The notes under the pieces were generated by a model. That model made no database searches. It was not told the origin of the DNA and saw only the letters and a program-made list of their open reading frames with translations. From an uncultured Eggerthella sp. (GTDB taxonomy: Bacteria; Actinomycetota; Coriobacteriia; Coriobacteriales; Eggerthellaceae), in the NCBI GenBank assembly GCA_900546175.1, contig URBX01000006.1:1-64000 (forward strand): 64,000 nt of DNA. Direction: 5' to 3'. The translations under genes and the position numbers were made by a program. Position 1 is the first letter of the stretch. Each line of letters begins with the position of its first letter. Below, one piece after another: positions 27,605-35,041 of this stretch.

Positions 27605-27630
27605 TGTCTTGAGGAATGATTTACTTTTTT

Positions 27631-27663
27631 GAGAATTCAGTAAAGCAAATCAAAGGAATTCTC
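27631..27663 (+). other. Inverted repeat upstream of the zinc ribbon gene
   Basis: GAGAATTC (27631-27638) and GAATTCTC (27656-27663) are exact inverted copies 17 bp apart in the leader of the next gene. The role is unknown; it may be a hairpin in the transcript or a protein site. Confidence 0.4.
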
Positions 27664-27745
27664 TGTTAAGACGGCAGCTGAGCTCTTTCATTCGCCATTT
27701 TGAAGTTTTCGAATAAAGAAAGAGCGTAAAAAAGAAAGGCTTTTC

Positions 27746-28468
27746 ATGTTTGCTTCTCAAATCGAACTCGATACGCTCAAAAAATTACAACAGGTTGATA
27801 GTGATCTTGTTCGCTTAGAAAAAGAACTTGTCAATTTGCCTCAGTATGCTGCTATTGCTGATACGAGAAAAAAACTTACTGATATCGTGAAAAAAAAGGT
27901 TCAAGTTCAGGACATGCTTGATCAAGCAGAGGAAAAGTACGAAGCATTAGAAAAAGAAGATGAATCCCTCATTGCGCGTCAACATGAAGTTGAGAAGAAT
28001 CTTGAAGAGAACCAAGCCGATTATCGGAGCGTAAAAAACTATACAAACGATCTGAACACTATTGCAAAGCAGCGAGAAAAGCTTTCCGTAAAGATCCAGG
28101 CTATTGAAGACCAGCTCAATAAGATTAATCCTGTTATGAAACAAATCATGACCGCTTGTGCTGCTCAAGAAAAAAGAGAAAAAGAACTCATTATTTCTTT
28201 TAAGCAGGAAGGTGGTGCGCTACAGAATCGCATCATTGCTGCAAAGAAGGCTCGTAAACAATTAGCCGATGAATTATCTGATGAGGTGTTAAAGGTCTAC
28301 GAGCAGAAGAAAACAGTATGTGGTCCTATTGCGCTAGCTGTAATGGAAAACAGTTCTTGCAGTGCCTGTCGCATGAAATTTGAAGTAGGACGCTTAGGCA
28401 TGGTAAAACAGGATGCGCCTCTTTCTATTTGCCCTGGCTGCAGACGTCTTTTAATTGTTCAAGAATAA
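27746..28468 (+). CDS. Coiled-coil zinc ribbon protein
   Basis: A 240-residue protein. Residues 1-170 are charged heptad-like coiled coil; the C-terminus has CSACRMKF and CPGC, two CxxC pairs of a C4 zinc ribbon. This matches the widespread 'C4-type zinc ribbon domain' family, often paired with Nif3 and thought to bind nucleic acid. No enzyme motif is seen. It follows Nif3 after about 140 bp and precedes dgt. Confidence 0.82.
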   Translation: MFASQIELDTLKKLQQVDSDLVRLEKELVNLPQYAAIADTRKKLTDIVKKKVQVQDMLDQAEEKYEALEKEDESLIARQHEVEKNLEENQADYRSVKNYTNDLNTIAKQREKLSVKIQAIEDQLNKINPVMKQIMTACAAQEKREKELIISFKQEGGALQNRIIAAKKARKQLADELSDEVLKVYEQKKTVCGPIALAVMENSSCSACRMKFEVGRLGMVKQDAPLSICPGCRRLLIVQE

Positions 28469-28530
28469 GAAGCAGGTACTACTTTTATTGTGAAAAGAGA
28501 ATACTGTTTGTTAAGAGATGAGATGCAATT

Positions 28531-29574
28531 ATGAAATTAATTACCCGTGAAGTAGCTGAAAATCAGGAACACTGCTTTTTAAGTGGTGATGCATCCTTTT
28601 CTGACGAAAGCGAAGGACGTGTCAATTCTGGCGAGCCTGATTTATATCGAAATGAGTATCAGCGTGATAGGGATAAAATTCTTCACACTAAAGCCTTTAG
28701 GCGCTTATCTCATAAAACACAGGTTTTTCTTGCGCCAAAAGGAGACCATTATCGTACTCGCTTGACTCATACTCTTGAAGTAAGTCAGATTGCGCGCACT
28801 ATCGCGCGTGCGCTTGGCTTAAACGAAGACTTAACGGAAGCTATTGCCCTTGGTCATGACTTGGGCCATACTCCATTTGGCCATGTGGGAGAGGACGCAA
28901 TCTCGTATTGTATTGCCAAGTATAAGGGCCTTGATTATAAAGACCCTGCTAATCAATGTCTCTATCGTCATAATATCCAGAGTTTGAGAGTTGTTGAGGT
29001 TATAGAAAACGCTGGGCGTGGTTTGAATCTAACAGCTGAAGTTAGGGATGGAATTGTGTGCCATACGGGCTCTCAGAAAGCCGAAACTCTTGAGGGACGA
29101 ATTGTAGCAACTGCTGATCGTATTGCTTATGTGAATCATGATATTGATGATGCTATTCGCGCGGGAGCTCTTTTGGAATCTGAGCTTCCTGACTCTACTC
29201 ATAAAATCTTGGGAGCAAGCCATTCAAACCGTATTCAGACTTTAGTGTACGACATGATTGAAACAAGTGCAAAACAGGATGATATTTGTATGAGCGAGCC
29301 TGTTTGGGACGCTATGATGGAGCTGAGACAATTTCTCTTCGACAAGGTCTACACCTCAGAACCAGTCATGAAAGAAGTGTATAAGGCAAAGCATCTAGTT
29401 GAAGATTTATTTGACTATTTTGTTCGCCATTATGATCAAGTTCCTGTTGAGTATCGCGCTATTTCTGGTGGAGATGAGCTTCGTGCGGTAACTGATCATA
29501 TTGCCGGAATGACTGATCGTTACGCAATCAATTTCTTTGAAGACATGTTTATTCCAGCATCTTGGCATAAATAA
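28531..29574 (+). CDS. dgt: Deoxyguanosinetriphosphate triphosphohydrolase-like protein
   Basis: A 347-residue HD-domain enzyme that hydrolyses dNTPs to nucleoside and triphosphate. The HD metal site is made by RLTHTLEVSQIAR, GHDLGHTPFGHVGED and the later DRIAYVNHDIDDA. It begins with the family pattern RNEYQRDRDKILHTKAFRRL. The length fits the short dGTPase class found next to dnaG in many bacteria. It probably balances dNTP pools. Confidence 0.92.
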   Translation: MKLITREVAENQEHCFLSGDASFSDESEGRVNSGEPDLYRNEYQRDRDKILHTKAFRRLSHKTQVFLAPKGDHYRTRLTHTLEVSQIARTIARALGLNEDLTEAIALGHDLGHTPFGHVGEDAISYCIAKYKGLDYKDPANQCLYRHNIQSLRVVEVIENAGRGLNLTAEVRDGIVCHTGSQKAETLEGRIVATADRIAYVNHDIDDAIRAGALLESELPDSTHKILGASHSNRIQTLVYDMIETSAKQDDICMSEPVWDAMMELRQFLFDKVYTSEPVMKEVYKAKHLVEDLFDYFVRHYDQVPVEYRAISGGDELRAVTDHIAGMTDRYAINFFEDMFIPASWHK

Positions 29575-29583
29575 AGCATTCTT

Positions 29584-29614
29584 TTGTGCCTTATTTGGAT
29601 AATGGGTATATACT
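29584..29614 (+). promoter_or_regulatory. Promoter of azlCD, possibly leaderless
   Basis: TTGTGC (29584-29589) and TATATACT (29607-29614) give a -35/-10 pair with 17-bp spacing. The azlC ATG is at 29624, so the transcript would start within a few bases of the start codon and no ribosome site lies upstream. Confidence 0.45.
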
Positions 29615-29623
29615 AACCAGGCT

Positions 29624-30310
29624 ATGGAGGAAAAGTTAAACATAAAAAGCGCCTTTAGGGCTGCGCTGCCAATTATGCTGGGATATGTGTTTTTAGGTAT
29701 CCCTTGCGGAATTCTTGAACAACAAATTGGACTTGATGCAATACAAGTATTTATCTTGAGCATGACTTTTTATTCGGGAGCAGGTCAGTACATGATTCCG
29801 AATATGTGGCTTGCGAGTTCTCCTGTTGCCGCTATTATTGCGAGTGTTTCATTGGTAAATACCAGACAGATGCTTTACGGTGCTTCTCTTTCGAGATTTA
29901 CTTCAAAAACGAAAAAACCGCTCGCTTTCTTTTTTGGCGCGACCGTAACCGACGAAAGCTTTGCAGTAAATCTAGCGAATTTCGAAACGTCGAAATGGAA
30001 CGTAAAAAATGCAACGGCAGTCAATGTTATTTCTATGACTACCTGGGCCCTTTCTAATTCTCTTGGCGTAATTTTAGGAAATCTTCTTTCAGTTCCTACC
30101 GCGTTAGCTTCCTTTGCTATGACAAGTATTTTCCTATGTCTTCTTTTTTCTCAAAAGGCAACAAAGGGCAATATTGTTGCAGCGGGAGTTGCTATTGTTG
30201 GTGTGGTGCTCTGTAAGGCGGTTGGATTAAGTGGCCCTGCAATTTTGATTGGCGCCCTTTTGGGAGTAGCTGCAGGAATGATTGTTTCTAGGAAGGTTGA
30301 TCGCGTATGA
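29624..30310 (+). CDS. azlC: AzlC family branched-chain amino acid export subunit
   Basis: A 228-residue membrane protein with about five to six hydrophobic helices and the family patterns GCGILEQQ-like N-terminus and FYSGAGQY. AzlC and AzlD together export branched-chain amino acids or their analogues. azlD overlaps by 4 bp. ATG 29624 has no upstream ribosome site and lies about 10 bp after a -10 element, so this gene may be read from a leaderless transcript. Confidence 0.88.
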   Translation: MEEKLNIKSAFRAALPIMLGYVFLGIPCGILEQQIGLDAIQVFILSMTFYSGAGQYMIPNMWLASSPVAAIIASVSLVNTRQMLYGASLSRFTSKTKKPLAFFFGATVTDESFAVNLANFETSKWNVKNATAVNVISMTTWALSNSLGVILGNLLSVPTALASFAMTSIFLCLLFSQKATKGNIVAAGVAIVGVVLCKAVGLSGPAILIGALLGVAAGMIVSRKVDRV

Positions 30311-30636
30311 CAATGCCTACAGAATCATTCCTTCTTATCGCAGGTGCTTGTTTAATTACTATGCTTATTTGTCGTTGTGTGCCAATGATGATACTTCAGG
30401 GAAGAGAATTGCCTGAATGGCTTGAGCGTGCTCTGAATTTCATTCCTCCTGCAGCATTTGCTGCATTAATTGCAAACGACATTCTTTCGCCAACTATGTT
30501 TGATGCGGGATTATGGCCTGCGTTGATTCCTATTATTGCTGCGCTTTGTGTAATTCCCGTTGCCTTAAAAACAAAATCACTTATGTGGTGTATCATTACA
30601 GGCGTCGGAATTTATGGCATACTATTGTTTGTCTAA
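30307..30636 (+). CDS. azlD: AzlD family branched-chain amino acid export subunit
   Basis: A 109-residue membrane protein with three to four hydrophobic helices, the small partner of AzlC. The 4-bp overlap shows coupling. Its last codons and stop lie inside a 17-bp sequence repeated at 35455, which marks the left edge of the integrative element; the reading frame is kept intact by the insertion. Confidence 0.88.
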   Translation: MTMPTESFLLIAGACLITMLICRCVPMMILQGRELPEWLERALNFIPPAAFAALIANDILSPTMFDAGLWPALIPIIAALCVIPVALKTKSLMWCIITGVGIYGILLFV

Positions 30637-30637
30637 T
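30621..30637. repeat. Left direct repeat, candidate attL
   Basis: ACTATTGTTTGTCTAAT covers the last codons and stop of azlD. The identical 17 bases occur at 35455-35471. Integration into a gene's 3' end with duplication of the core is typical for tyrosine integrases, and the integrase gene is adjacent. Confidence 0.7.
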
Positions 30638-30704
30638 TACGATTAGCCTAAACTTTTAACAAAATCACAGTTCAAACAGCGTTTTACAATATCTCAAAAG
30701 CACT

Positions 30705-30731
30705 AAGGGAGTGAAATGCTCCCTTTTTTGT
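30705..30731 (+). terminator. Rho-independent terminator after azlD
   Basis: AAGGGAG (30705-30711) pairs with CTCCCTT (30719-30725) and is followed by a T run. It stops plus-strand readthrough from azlD before the convergent integrase gene. Its T run overlaps the inner 14-bp repeat. Confidence 0.8.
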
Positions 30732-30737
30732 GCCATT
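30724..30737. repeat. Inner left direct repeat (14 bp)
   Basis: TTTTTTGTGCCATT here is identical to 35339-35352. It may be the alternative attachment core or part of an integrase arm site. The T-rich half reduces its significance. Confidence 0.5.
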
Positions 30738-30747
30738 GATTAAAAAA

Positions 30748-31995
30748 TTAAGCAAATTTAATAACTCGATGCTCCTTTTCTGCAGGCTTTGAGTTGAGAA
30801 TTGATGAGACAATGTCGCTTGCTTGCTTGTCTTTTTCAGGGAGTGCGTGTGCGTATGTGTTGAGAGTAATGCTTGCGTTTGCGTGTCCTAGTCTTGTTTG
30901 AATGGTTTTAATGTCAAGACCGCTGGAAACTAATAACGTAGCGTGTGTATGTCGCAAAGAATGAAACGAGACTCCTTCGGTGAAGTTATGTTTTTTGATG
31001 AACCTATTAAACCAGGCAGAATAAGCAGTTTGAGAAAACTCTTTGAATGTGTCGATTGTTACAAGTAGCGTTTTATTGTCCTGCTTTAATCCTAGATCAT
31101 TCATTGATTTAGCTTGAACCGCTTTAAATTCAATCAGTAATGAAGCGGTAACGCTATCAATAGAAACTTCTCTTTTTCCTGCTTCTGTTTTTGCACTATT
31201 GCTAATTCCGTACCTTGTCATGGACTTAGAAACGCTGATAGAACCAAATTCAACGCCATTGTTAAAACCTAGAGTAATATCACCCCAGGACAACGCCAGA
31301 ACCTCTCCACGCCTTAAACCTGTATTCAAGGAGATATAAGCACCCAGAAGCCTTGATGAATACTGAACGCTGGTAACATCACACTTTTCAATTAGTGCCT
31401 TGTATTCAGTCATTAGAACGCTGTTAAGACGTACTGCTTCTTTAGTATCAAGGATTACTTTTTCATTCTTCTTTGGTTTTGGTAATTCCGCTTTGTCTAT
31501 TGGATTAATAGCGATTAAGTCAAGACGATATGCGCTCTTAAAAATCTGCTTAATAGGGGAGAGGTAATACTTTGCCATCGATCCATTAGCGGTTGAGGTA
31601 TAGAACGCTAAAAACATATTCTCTAGGTCATTGGTCGTTATCTTGTTTAGTGGCTTGTTTCCAATGAATGGTAGAGCCTTATTAATTGCTCTTTCGTATC
31701 CGTCTAATGTTTGAAGTTTAAGACCAGATGCCTTTTTCTTCTTTAGCCAATCATTAGCGAACTGTTCAAACTTGATTGAACCCTTAACCACATCAACACC
31801 GTTTTGAATGTCCTTAATGAGCTGATTAAGAGCCTTTTGTGCATCTGTTTTATTTCCGTAGATGATCTTACTAGGTCGCTGACGTTTTCCATTATCGTCA
31901 GTATACGAAGCCATAATACGCCACTTCTTTGGGGTGTAGTGTTTGCCCTCAGCAGTAAGAATTTCCTTAATAGAACCGTTGCCATAGTTGGACAT
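30748..31995 (-). CDS. int: Tyrosine site-specific integrase
   Basis: A 415-residue phage-type integrase. The N-terminal 60 residues form the arm-binding domain, residues 75-160 the SAM-like core-binding domain, and the rest the catalytic domain. The active-site set is complete: Arg228 (NTGLRRGE), Lys274, His345 and Arg348 (HSLRH), His371 (GHANASIT) and Tyr381. An AGAGGAAA site precedes the ATG. It lies next to the left repeat and points toward it, as in most integrative elements. Confidence 0.95.
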   Translation of the reverse strand: MSNYGNGSIKEILTAEGKHYTPKKWRIMASYTDDNGKRQRPSKIIYGNKTDAQKALNQLIKDIQNGVDVVKGSIKFEQFANDWLKKKKASGLKLQTLDGYERAINKALPFIGNKPLNKITTNDLENMFLAFYTSTANGSMAKYYLSPIKQIFKSAYRLDLIAINPIDKAELPKPKKNEKVILDTKEAVRLNSVLMTEYKALIEKCDVTSVQYSSRLLGAYISLNTGLRRGEVLALSWGDITLGFNNGVEFGSISVSKSMTRYGISNSAKTEAGKREVSIDSVTASLLIEFKAVQAKSMNDLGLKQDNKTLLVTIDTFKEFSQTAYSAWFNRFIKKHNFTEGVSFHSLRHTHATLLVSSGLDIKTIQTRLGHANASITLNTYAHALPEKDKQASDIVSSILNSKPAEKEHRVIKFA

Positions 31996-32232
31996 GGTTT
32001 CCTCTTTCTATTTAGTTGTTAGTTATTTTGGTTGCTTTGAGTGTAAACGTTTTGTAGCGATATATAAAGGGCGTTTTTCAATAAATAGCAAACACGATTT
32101 TTTTGTTTATGTATACTTAAAACATAGGCAATAGACGCAATATATAGGTTAATTCTAGTATAAACATACTAAATATTGTTGATATTGTTGTTTCTGATTA
32201 TCCTTATAAAAGTATTGAAGAAGGTGTCAAGC
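31996..32232. promoter_or_regulatory. Divergent control region of the element
   Basis: This 237-bp AT-rich gap lies between the integrase and the excisionase-like gene and must hold both promoters. TAGTAT-AAAC-ATACTA (32156-32171) is a palindromic site typical of phage repressors; a second imperfect inverted repeat TATGT/ACATA lies near 32109-32125. The XRE protein encoded at 34399 is a possible binder. Confidence 0.5.
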
Positions 32233-32397
32233 ATGGTTAAAAGTGAATATTTGACCGCAAAGGAAACAGCGCAATATTTGAAAACTACAACTACAACAAT
32301 TCGTAGACTTTGCGCCAATGGTGAACTACCGGCAGTAAAAATTGGGCGTAGGTGGTTTATTGATGTTTCAAAGATTGGGGTTAAGAGTGCTCGATAA
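32233..32397 (+). CDS. Excisionase-like DNA-binding protein
   Basis: A 54-residue protein with a MerR-like winged helix-turn-helix: YLTAKETAQYLKTTTTTIRRL is recognition-helix context, and GELPAVKIGRRWFID is the wing. This is the pattern of the excisionase/HTH_17 family, small partners that steer integrases toward excision. ATG 32233 follows an AAGGTG site; the longer frame upstream has no coding character. The next gene overlaps its end. Confidence 0.8.
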   Translation: MVKSEYLTAKETAQYLKTTTTTIRRLCANGELPAVKIGRRWFIDVSKIGVKSAR

Positions 32398-32851
32398 AAA
32401 AGAAACCCCCGCCGTATCTGTAGAGATCAACCAAAATAACCAACAGAAAGAGGGTACGGGGGCTAGCGTAGGAAACGCCATAGAAGATTTTAACACGGTT
32501 TGTTGTCTGTCTGGTTATTCATGCAGAAAGGAAGAGATAGAAAACGCAACCCTATTTCTTGAACGTGCCAAAACTTGGACGATTGAAAATCCTACATGTT
32601 GGCAGTATATATTCTCGATTATTGAGAAAGACGTAAAAGCGAAGCGTAGGGCATCGATGAAGAAAGCAATAGAACTTGCACGAGCAAAGAGCTTTGTGAA
32701 CGTGTACGGCGAAGACACCAAGATAAACAATATTCTAACCCCAGCATTTTCAAGGATCATTATCGAACAGTTTCCAGAATGGAAGCAATTCTTGGAAATC
32801 AGAAAATCAAGACTTGATGCGCTCGAAGGAGTTAGCCATTGGAAACAGTAG
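32363..32851 (+). CDS. Hypothetical element protein
   Basis: A 162-residue protein not recognised. The first 40 residues are polar and low in complexity; residues about 45-140 look helical and basic (KAKRRASMKKAIELARAK). The start is uncertain: ATG 32363 overlaps the excisionase gene by 35 bp, and a TTG at 32342 is an alternative. It overlaps the next gene by 13 bp, which suggests one transcript. Its place in the replication-like module is the only clue to its role. Confidence 0.55.
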   Translation: MFQRLGLRVLDKKETPAVSVEINQNNQQKEGTGASVGNAIEDFNTVCCLSGYSCRKEEIENATLFLERAKTWTIENPTCWQYIFSIIEKDVKAKRRASMKKAIELARAKSFVNVYGEDTKINNILTPAFSRIIIEQFPEWKQFLEIRKSRLDALEGVSHWKQ

Positions 32852-33348
32852 ATAAAGAACCGGCAAAGAATTTCTCTTGGTTTGCGAGCTATACAGACCA
32901 GCTCAACACAATGCCAAGCGACAAGCTAAAGAGCGCATACGCCGTTGCAGTTGCTAACTATGGAACATACGGCAAAAGACCATGTTTTGAAGCTGATTTT
33001 GAGGGCATGGAGTTATTAATGCTTAGTAATTCTTTCAAAGGCATCGAATACTCTTTAGAACGCTCTAGGAGTAATAGTAAAAATGGTTCTGGCGGTGGCA
33101 AGGCATCAGCACTAACACGCAGGGCGAAGGGGTATGTAAGAGCCATTGTTAAGGAAGATTTTCAAGTGTCAGACGTTGGAAATTATGATGCTTGCATGTG
33201 TCCGACATTCAACGAGGTTTATTCGTTTTTAAGATCATTTAACTGCATGAGTGAACAAGCTTTAAGGAATAGGACAGCGCAAATTTTAACGCCACTTATT
33301 CAGGGTTTGGAAGAGTGGGAAGATCTTATTTCTGGTTCTTTGGGCTAA
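32839..33348 (+). CDS. DUF6291-like phage/element protein
   Basis: A 169-residue protein starting with TTG 32839 after a GGAG site. Its N-terminal half (FSWFASYTDQLNTMPSDKLK, then a Tyr/Gly segment and FEGMELLMLSNS) resembles small DUF6291-type proteins common in phage replication modules; this is recall, not a search. A Ser/Gly/Lys linker follows, then a C-terminal helical part (YDACMCPTFNEVYSFLRSF). It lies directly upstream of an origin-like repeat region and before a shorter protein with a similar N-terminal pattern. Confidence 0.6.
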   Translation: METVDKEPAKNFSWFASYTDQLNTMPSDKLKSAYAVAVANYGTYGKRPCFEADFEGMELLMLSNSFKGIEYSLERSRSNSKNGSGGGKASALTRRAKGYVRAIVKEDFQVSDVGNYDACMCPTFNEVYSFLRSFNCMSEQALRNRTAQILTPLIQGLEEWEDLISGSLG

Positions 33349-33549
33349 TTCAAATTGTGGAAAACTTTGTGGATAACCGCTTGCGAAGAGGGCTTGCGAA
33401 GCGGGCTTCAAAAGCAAGTGAAGTGAAGTGATATGAAGTGAATATATAACGCTGTTCGTTCGCTTTTTATTGTGGAAAACTTTTTGCAGAAAGAAGGAGG
33501 GTTTTCGTCCGAGTACGTGGGGCATATAGCGTAGAGGAAGGAAACCATT
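33349..33549. other. Origin-like repeat region of the element
   Basis: Within 200 bp there are three DnaA-box-like sequences on the minus strand: TGTGGAAAA (33356-33364), the perfect TGTGGATAA (33368-33376, reverse of TTATCCACA) and TGTGGAAAA (33471-33479). TTGTGGAAAACTTT is repeated exactly (33355-33368 and 33470-33483). GCTTGCGAAG occurs twice at 13-bp spacing (33379 and 33392). AAGTG is iterated three times in tandem and once more after a degenerate unit (33416-33440), next to AT-rich AATATATAA. This looks like a replication origin or iteron set. Confidence 0.5.
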
Positions 33550-33807
33550 TTGACAGAAAGAAAGTCCAGCATATCAGAATTCTATAAAGAGCGTTTGAGA
33601 AAAGACTTATCGAAAGAAGCTACTTTTTCGAAAGCATTTTATAAAGCTCTTAAACCATTGAACGACGAAGATAAACTTTTGCTTTTGATGTCTTGTTTTG
33701 AATGGGTTTTTGAAGATACCGAAACAACTCTAAAAAACGAAAACCTGACGAATGTTTTTAATTTTTTCAAACTCGCAAACCCACCAGCAATTAACCAAAA
33801 CAGATAG
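33550..33807 (+). CDS. Small DUF6291-like element protein
   Basis: An 85-residue protein starting with TTG 33550 after an AGGAAGG site. Its pattern FSKAFYKALKPLNDEDKLLLLMSC resembles the N-terminus of the protein encoded at 32839, as if one were a shortened relative of the other. It sits on the other side of the origin-like region. Function unknown; role in element replication is inferred from place only. Confidence 0.55.
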   Translation: MTERKSSISEFYKERLRKDLSKEATFSKAFYKALKPLNDEDKLLLLMSCFEWVFEDTETTLKNENLTNVFNFFKLANPPAINQNR

Positions 33808-33821
33808 TAGAGAGGAAAACA

Positions 33822-33893
33822 ATGTCTATTTATTCAAATGAGCTTCTTTCTAAACGCCCCGATAATCCTTCAAATTTAAGATTTGGATTGTAG
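33822..33893 (+). CDS. Possible 23-residue peptide
   Basis: An ATG at 33822, correctly spaced after AGAGGAAAA, opens a 23-codon frame ending with TAG at 33893. It has the right place and ribosome site to be translated between two element genes, but it is too short to judge by content. Confidence 0.35.
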   Translation: MSIYSNELLSKRPDNPSNLRFGL

Positions 33894-33899
33894 TTATCC

Positions 33900-34427
33900 G
33901 TGTGGACTATCAAAGAATTAGAAAAGCTCCTGCAATATGCGGGGGCTTTTCCACTTAACTATATAGCCACAAAACTAAACAAGACAGAAGAGCAAATAGA
34001 TAACGCCTGTTTTCTCTTGGATCTTGATGTGTCCTATCCGCAAGAGCGCGAGATTATTTGGTGCGACGAGTGCGCAACATGGAGAGTTGTAAGGCTGTCT
34101 AATGGATATAGCTGTCCGATATGCTCAAAGATGAAGAGTAATGAGAAAAGCATCAACAACCAGCTCCTAGAGCTTTCTATTATGTCGATTGAAGACCGTA
34201 ATAAGTTCTTGGATATGGAAAGCAAGCTAGGAGACAGAACAAGAAAAAGACCAACAGAGACTGGAGACTTATATGCTGATGATGAAGCTATGTATAGCTA
34301 TCTAGAAGCCGTATATTGTCGCAATAGGACACGTTTGAAACGCATGAGAATTGTTAATGGTACGAGCCCTATAAGAAACAAAAAGAGGTGCTTAGAAAAT
34401 GGCTCAGAGATTATTGAGCAAGGTTAG
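33900..34427 (+). CDS. Hypothetical zinc-ribbon element protein
   Basis: A 175-residue protein. Residues 1-45 look like a helix-turn-helix (WTIKELEKLLQYAG, then YIATKLNKTEEQID). Cys55/Cys58 and Cys72/Cys75 form two CxxC pairs of a zinc ribbon. The rest is polar and basic. The GTG start at 33900 has only a weak ribosome site. It overlaps the XRE gene by 29 bp. A DNA-binding role is likely but unproven. Confidence 0.55.
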   Translation: MWTIKELEKLLQYAGAFPLNYIATKLNKTEEQIDNACFLLDLDVSYPQEREIIWCDECATWRVVRLSNGYSCPICSKMKSNEKSINNQLLELSIMSIEDRNKFLDMESKLGDRTRKRPTETGDLYADDEAMYSYLEAVYCRNRTRLKRMRIVNGTSPIRNKKRCLENGSEIIEQG

Positions 34428-34617
34428 AAATGAACAAGGAATAACAACTGCCGATCTTGCTTGTAGTGTTGGTGCTAATCGAGCCGACATAATAGCAATA
34501 GAAAAAGGGGAGTTAATACCGTACAAGTTAAGACTATTAAGAATTGCTAGAAAGCTAAACTATAAAGGAAACCCTTACAATCTTCTAAAAGAGGTCAAGA
34601 ATGACAAACATAAATGA
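34399..34617 (+). CDS. XRE-type helix-turn-helix regulator
   Basis: A 72-residue protein with the Cro/CI-type fold: VRNEQGITTADLACSVG and a second helix ADIIAIEKGE, followed by LLRIARKLN. Such small proteins repress or switch phage and element promoters. It may act on the palindrome at 32156-32171. The ATG lies inside the preceding gene, consistent with coupled translation. Confidence 0.7.
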   Translation: MAQRLLSKVRNEQGITTADLACSVGANRADIIAIEKGELIPYKLRLLRIARKLNYKGNPYNLLKEVKNDKHK

Positions 34618-34726
34618 TCTTTCTTTTCCTCTTCATGATGTTATTCAAACAGGGGTAAAAAGACGGCAAGATTACGGCAAGGCTAGAGGGGTTTCGTGCT
34701 TGAAAAAATGGGGATATTTTGGGTAG
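34601..34726 (+). CDS. Possible 41-residue protein
   Basis: An ATG at 34601 after GAGG opens a 41-codon frame overlapping the XRE gene by 17 bp. Its 3' half contains the first copy of the direct repeat, so it may be only apparent. No similarity is recognised. Confidence 0.3.
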   Translation: MTNINDLSFPLHDVIQTGVKRRQDYGKARGVSCLKKWGYFG

Positions 34727-34806
34727 GCTACTATACCTAAAAAGTGTCAAGGTTTTGCCAAGGTTAGAAGCCTAAACTTGGGCAAGATTACGGCTAGGTT
34801 AGAGGA
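34665..34806. repeat. Degenerate direct repeats
   Basis: GGCAAGATTACGGC occurs at 34665-34678 and 34781-34794, each followed by a close variant of the next 13 bases (GGCTAGAGG versus GGTTAGAGG). A third, partial copy (CCAAGGTTAGAAG) lies between, near 34758. The unit could be a binding site of the element's integrase, excisionase or replication protein. Confidence 0.55.
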
Positions 34807-35041
34807 GCGTAGGTCGAAAAACTACCCTAGATTTTAGCTAGTTTTTACGAATAGTAGCAAGGTGTTCATGTTTCGGTAATCAAAAACGCTACGTTTTGGC
34901 AAAAAGTATCATATTCATTTGTTACCTTTGCAATTACTGACCGCTCAATAATTAAAGAAAAACTTGCTGAGAAAGATACTGCGAGAACATCGCAAAACCG
35001 CCCCAACTTTCTCCTATCGGGGCGGTTCTTTTTACTGGTTA
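34727..35041. other. Non-coding gap in the right part of the element
   Basis: Besides the repeats and the terminator there is no convincing gene; the minus-strand open frame at 34866-35084 has no ribosome site and overlaps the real gene. A small hairpin TGCGA/TCGCA is at 34980-34994, just before the terminator. Confidence 0.45.
34996..35034. terminator. Bidirectional terminator in the element
   Basis: AACCGCCCC (34996-35004) pairs with GGGGCGGTT (35019-35027). The plus side is followed by CTTTTTA and the minus side by TTTTG, so it can serve the minus-strand gene ending at 35042 and stop plus-strand element transcripts. Confidence 0.88.

Noticed and set aside
33416..33440. Tandem AAGTG units as a possible CRISPR
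   Set aside because: The units are 5 bp without spacers; no CRISPR-like array or cas gene occurs in the window.
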